DNA of 37,955 bases from positions 1 to 37,955 of the forward strand of contig CAYIBD010000003.1 of NCBI GenBank assembly GCA_964361655.1. The letters are read 5' to 3'. The stretch is from CAYIBD01 sp964361655. Its GTDB lineage: Bacteria > Patescibacteriota > Minisyncoccia > Sungbacterales > SURF-37. A program made the translations under genes and the position numbers. Below the pieces are notes generated by a model. That model was not told where the DNA came from. It ran no database searches and saw nothing but the letters and a program-made list of their open reading frames with translations. Shown here one piece after another: positions 36,704 through 37,955 of this stretch (position 1 is its first letter; every line of letters begins with the position of its first letter).

Positions 36704-36765
36704 CCCCGACGCTTCATTACCGATATATCCTTCAAGGAAGTCGGGGTCCCGACATTACGTCGGGA
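36704..36765. repeat. Two-hairpin element interrupting tRNA-Arg at position 10/11 (copy 2)
   Basis: CCCCGAC (36704-36710)/GTCGGGG (36740-36746) and TCCCGAC (36747-36753)/GTCGGGA (36759-36765). The stems are the same as in copy 1 while the loops differ. It sits between GCCCTCGTAG and TTCAACT, the same tRNA position. Confidence 0.8.
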
Positions 36766-36794
36766 TTCAACTTGCCCGCCCACCTTTCCGGCGT

Positions 36795-36866
36795 CTCCCT
36801 GTAGCTCAATGGATAGAGCAGCGCTCTTCTAAGGCGTTGATGGGGGTTCGAATCCCTCCAGGGAGA
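36795..36866 (+). tRNA. tRNA-Arg(TCT), complete, inner
   Basis: Acceptor CTCCCTG/CAGGGAG, D arm GCTC..GAGC, anticodon arm GCGCT-CTTCTAA-GGCGT (TCT), T arm GGGGG-TTCGAAT-CCCTC, discriminator A. It is flanked by CCCGCCCACCTTT (36775-36787) and AAAGGTGGGGCGGG (36869-36882), a 13-bp inverted repeat with one extra G. The left arm is identical to that of the outer tRNA-Ala. Confidence 0.9.
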
Positions 36867-36941
36867 AGAAAGGTGGGGCGGGTGAAGACAGAACGGGGGT
36901 CTTCTAAGCCCTAGATGGAGGTTCGAGTCCCTCCCGGGGCA

Positions 36942-36975
36942 TTTCCGAGTGATAGGTTCGGAGTCCGAGAGGGCT
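36942..36975 (+). pseudogene. Leftover tRNA 3'-end-like fragment
   Basis: The stretch contains GATAGGTTCGGAGTCC and ends GAGAGGGCT, resembling a T arm and an acceptor strand that could complement GCCCTC of the second 5' piece (36694). An extra AG disrupts the match. Confidence 0.35.
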
Positions 36976-36990
36976 CAGATGCCATCACCA

Positions 36991-37025
36991 CATAAAATCC
37001 GCCGAAACATTCGGCGGATTTTATG
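36991..37025 (-). terminator. Terminator of the recombinase gene
   Basis: A perfect 16-bp hairpin (CATAAAATCCGCCGAA with TTCGGCGGATTTTATG, 3-nt loop) lies just past the recombinase stop codon. A/T runs on both sides make it usable from either direction. Confidence 0.9.
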
Positions 37026-37046
37026 TCGCCTCGGATGGCTAGCGGA

Positions 37047-37955
37047 TCACTGTACGATCGTAATCTGTTTATTACTCATCAGCAGTTTGCTTCTCAGACA
37101 GGAGAGCAATTCTCGCTTCTCGAAGATCGTTCCTTCACGTAGGAGGTACTTCGCATAGTTGCGGATGTCGATATCGTTGACCTTGACTGAAGCTCCTTTC
37201 TTTCCGAGAACCTCGGACTGGAATTTCTTATGCCGTTCAACCTCAGCCTTGATCTGTTCTTTCATGCCGATCTGATCCAGATCCACCTTGTCCATGAGGG
37301 ATGCGAGTTGTTCGATTAGCTCCTCCTCGCGCATATACCCGCTCTTGCAGTGGCGATCGTGGAATCGACAGCAGCCGTAGTACACGTAGCGGTGCACGTT
37401 GCCGTTCAGCTGTTTCTTGAACTTTTCATCCGCGGTGATGCCCGAGCCACAGAGGCCGCAACTCATCAATTTCGTGAAGGCGAATTCCTTGCCCTCGGTC
37501 TTGATGACGTGCTCGGCAATGCTTTCCTGGACTTGGTCGAAAAGTTCCTTGGTGATGATCGGCGTGTGCTTGCCCTGGTACCACTGGCCGCTTTTTCTTG
37601 GATACTCGAAGTTGCCATAGTAAAAGGGGTTCCGAAGCACGATGTAGACATTACTGAGGGTCAACGCTTTGCCGCCCTTGGTTTTGAATCGAGCTTCGTC
37701 TTTTAACCAGGTGAAGAGCCGCCGTCCCGACCACTTCTCGTGGGCAACCTTCTCGAACATCTTTTTGACGATGGGGGCGCGATGGGCGTCCACAAGCACT
37801 ACGCACTTCTCATCGCGGTTCTTACTGTTCAGGTATCCGGTCGGCGCGGTGCACGGCCAGAGACCCATCTCGCATCTTGCCCGGAGCCCTCTTCGAACGT
37901 TGACTGTCTTGTTATCATTTTCTAGTTTTGCCGTCGAACCCAAGATCATCAGAAG
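37047..37955 (-). CDS. Large serine recombinase, N-terminus beyond window
   Basis: Large serine recombinases integrate or excise mobile elements. The visible part begins in the helix linking catalytic and recombinase domains (LGSTAKLENDNKTVNVRRGLRARCEMGLWPCTAPTGYLN). It continues with the recombinase domain (FEKVAHEKWSGRRLFTWLKDE; LTLSNVYIVLRNPFYYG) and the zinc-ribbon (LMSCGLCGSGITADEK ... YYGCCRFHDRHC), and ends in a coiled-coil. The catalytic Ser domain must lie beyond 37955; the apparent ATG at 37949 is internal. It reads towards the tRNA-Arg array, and tRNA genes are common integration sites, so a mobile element may begin here. Confidence 0.9.
   Translation of the reverse strand, partial: LLMILGSTAKLENDNKTVNVRRGLRARCEMGLWPCTAPTGYLNSKNRDEKCVVLVDAHRAPIVKKMFEKVAHEKWSGRRLFTWLKDEARFKTKGGKALTLSNVYIVLRNPFYYGNFEYPRKSGQWYQGKHTPIITKELFDQVQESIAEHVIKTEGKEFAFTKLMSCGLCGSGITADEKFKKQLNGNVHRYVYYGCCRFHDRHCKSGYMREEELIEQLASLMDKVDLDQIGMKEQIKAEVERHKKFQSEVLGKKGASVKVNDIDIRNYAKYLLREGTIFEKRELLSCLRSKLLMSNKQITIVQ

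Larger units (their letters stand above)
36597..36941 (+). tRNA. Interrupted tRNA-Arg(TCT) hosting a complete tRNA-Arg(TCT)
   Basis: The 5' acceptor GCCCTGG-TAG (36597-36606) pairs with CCGGGGC (ends 36940, discriminator A 36941). The 3' piece (36891-36941) has GAAC, anticodon arm GGGGT-CTTCTAA-GCCCT (TCT) and a T arm with one mismatch. After nucleotide 10 a 57-nt two-hairpin element intervenes (36607-36663), then CTCAATGGATA continues the D arm. A second 5' piece, GCCCTCG-TAG, with the same kind of element lies inside (36694-36774). Its GTTC pairs better with the GAAC of the 3' piece, so the assignment of the two 5' pieces is ambiguous. Confidence 0.55.

Overview
The window looks like a scaffold from a Candidate Phyla Radiation (Patescibacteria, probably Parcubacteria-like) bacterium. 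This is an inference from gene content and style, not from a marker phylogeny: a compact GC-rich genome, a complete type IV pilus locus in the order pilM-N-O-x-B-pilin-T-C-pilA-pilD plus minor pilins, an ATP-dependent DNA ligase, a TldD/TldE pair, a membrane-anchored Clp-type AAA+ protein next to an HtrA protease, a stand-alone EF-Tu-domain-2-like protein, and several genes with a -10 box exactly 6 nt before the start codon (leaderless promoters). A run of ten Ns (20351-20360) shows it is a scaffold.

Layout. 0.1-2.1 kb (+): trigger factor and ClpP, ending in a hairpin terminator. 2.2-7.5 kb (-): a small membrane protein with an RNxxxH motif, gatA and gatC, a RelE-type toxin with its antitoxin, an orphan antitoxin-like gene, and ATP-dependent DNA ligase. 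7.6-19.2 kb (-): the type IV pilus cluster, in at least two transcription units. 19.35-20.2 kb (+): a ComF-like phosphoribosyltransferase. 20.2-22.1 kb (+): a tRNA cluster with two nested tRNA-Ser arrays, then tRNA-Arg(GCG) and tRNA-His. 22.3-29.0 kb (+): a PurM homologue, tldD, tldE, Fpg/MutM, a membrane-anchored protein and a single-domain response regulator. 29.0-33.9 kb (-): UppS, the Clp-like AAA+ protein, a small membrane protein and HtrA. 34.0-36.95 kb (+): nested tRNA-Arg, EF-like protein, a candidate structured RNA, a P-loop kinase, nested tRNA-Ala, a ferric-reductase-like membrane protein and a second nested tRNA-Arg array. 37.0-37.96 kb (-): a large serine recombinase cut by the window edge.

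The most unusual feature is the tRNA organisation. In five places a complete tRNA gene lies inside another tRNA gene of the same amino acid, and in three of these a third tRNA gene encloses the pair or is partly present. Each layer has its own matching acceptor stem. The three tRNA-Ala layers all keep the G3:U70 identity pair. The inner gene is bracketed by perfect inverted repeats of 9-14 bp that would hold the two halves of the outer tRNA together. Several interruptions fall in the anticodon loop between positions 35 and 36, others in the D arm. The same 13-base arm occurs in the Ala array and in an Arg array. Related hairpins with CCCC...GGGG ends also occur in intergenic DNA and in frame inside protein genes (tldE, probably a prepilin gene and comF). 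I know of no description of such nested tRNA genes. They could be tRNAs processed from split halves, or tRNA genes repeatedly invaded by a palindromic element. A P-loop kinase gene whose stop codon lies inside the outer tRNA-Ala is a candidate partner. A second kind of element, AT-rich palindromic 'stutter' sequence, fills several intergenic gaps (4651-4728, 25220-25321, 33922-33960).
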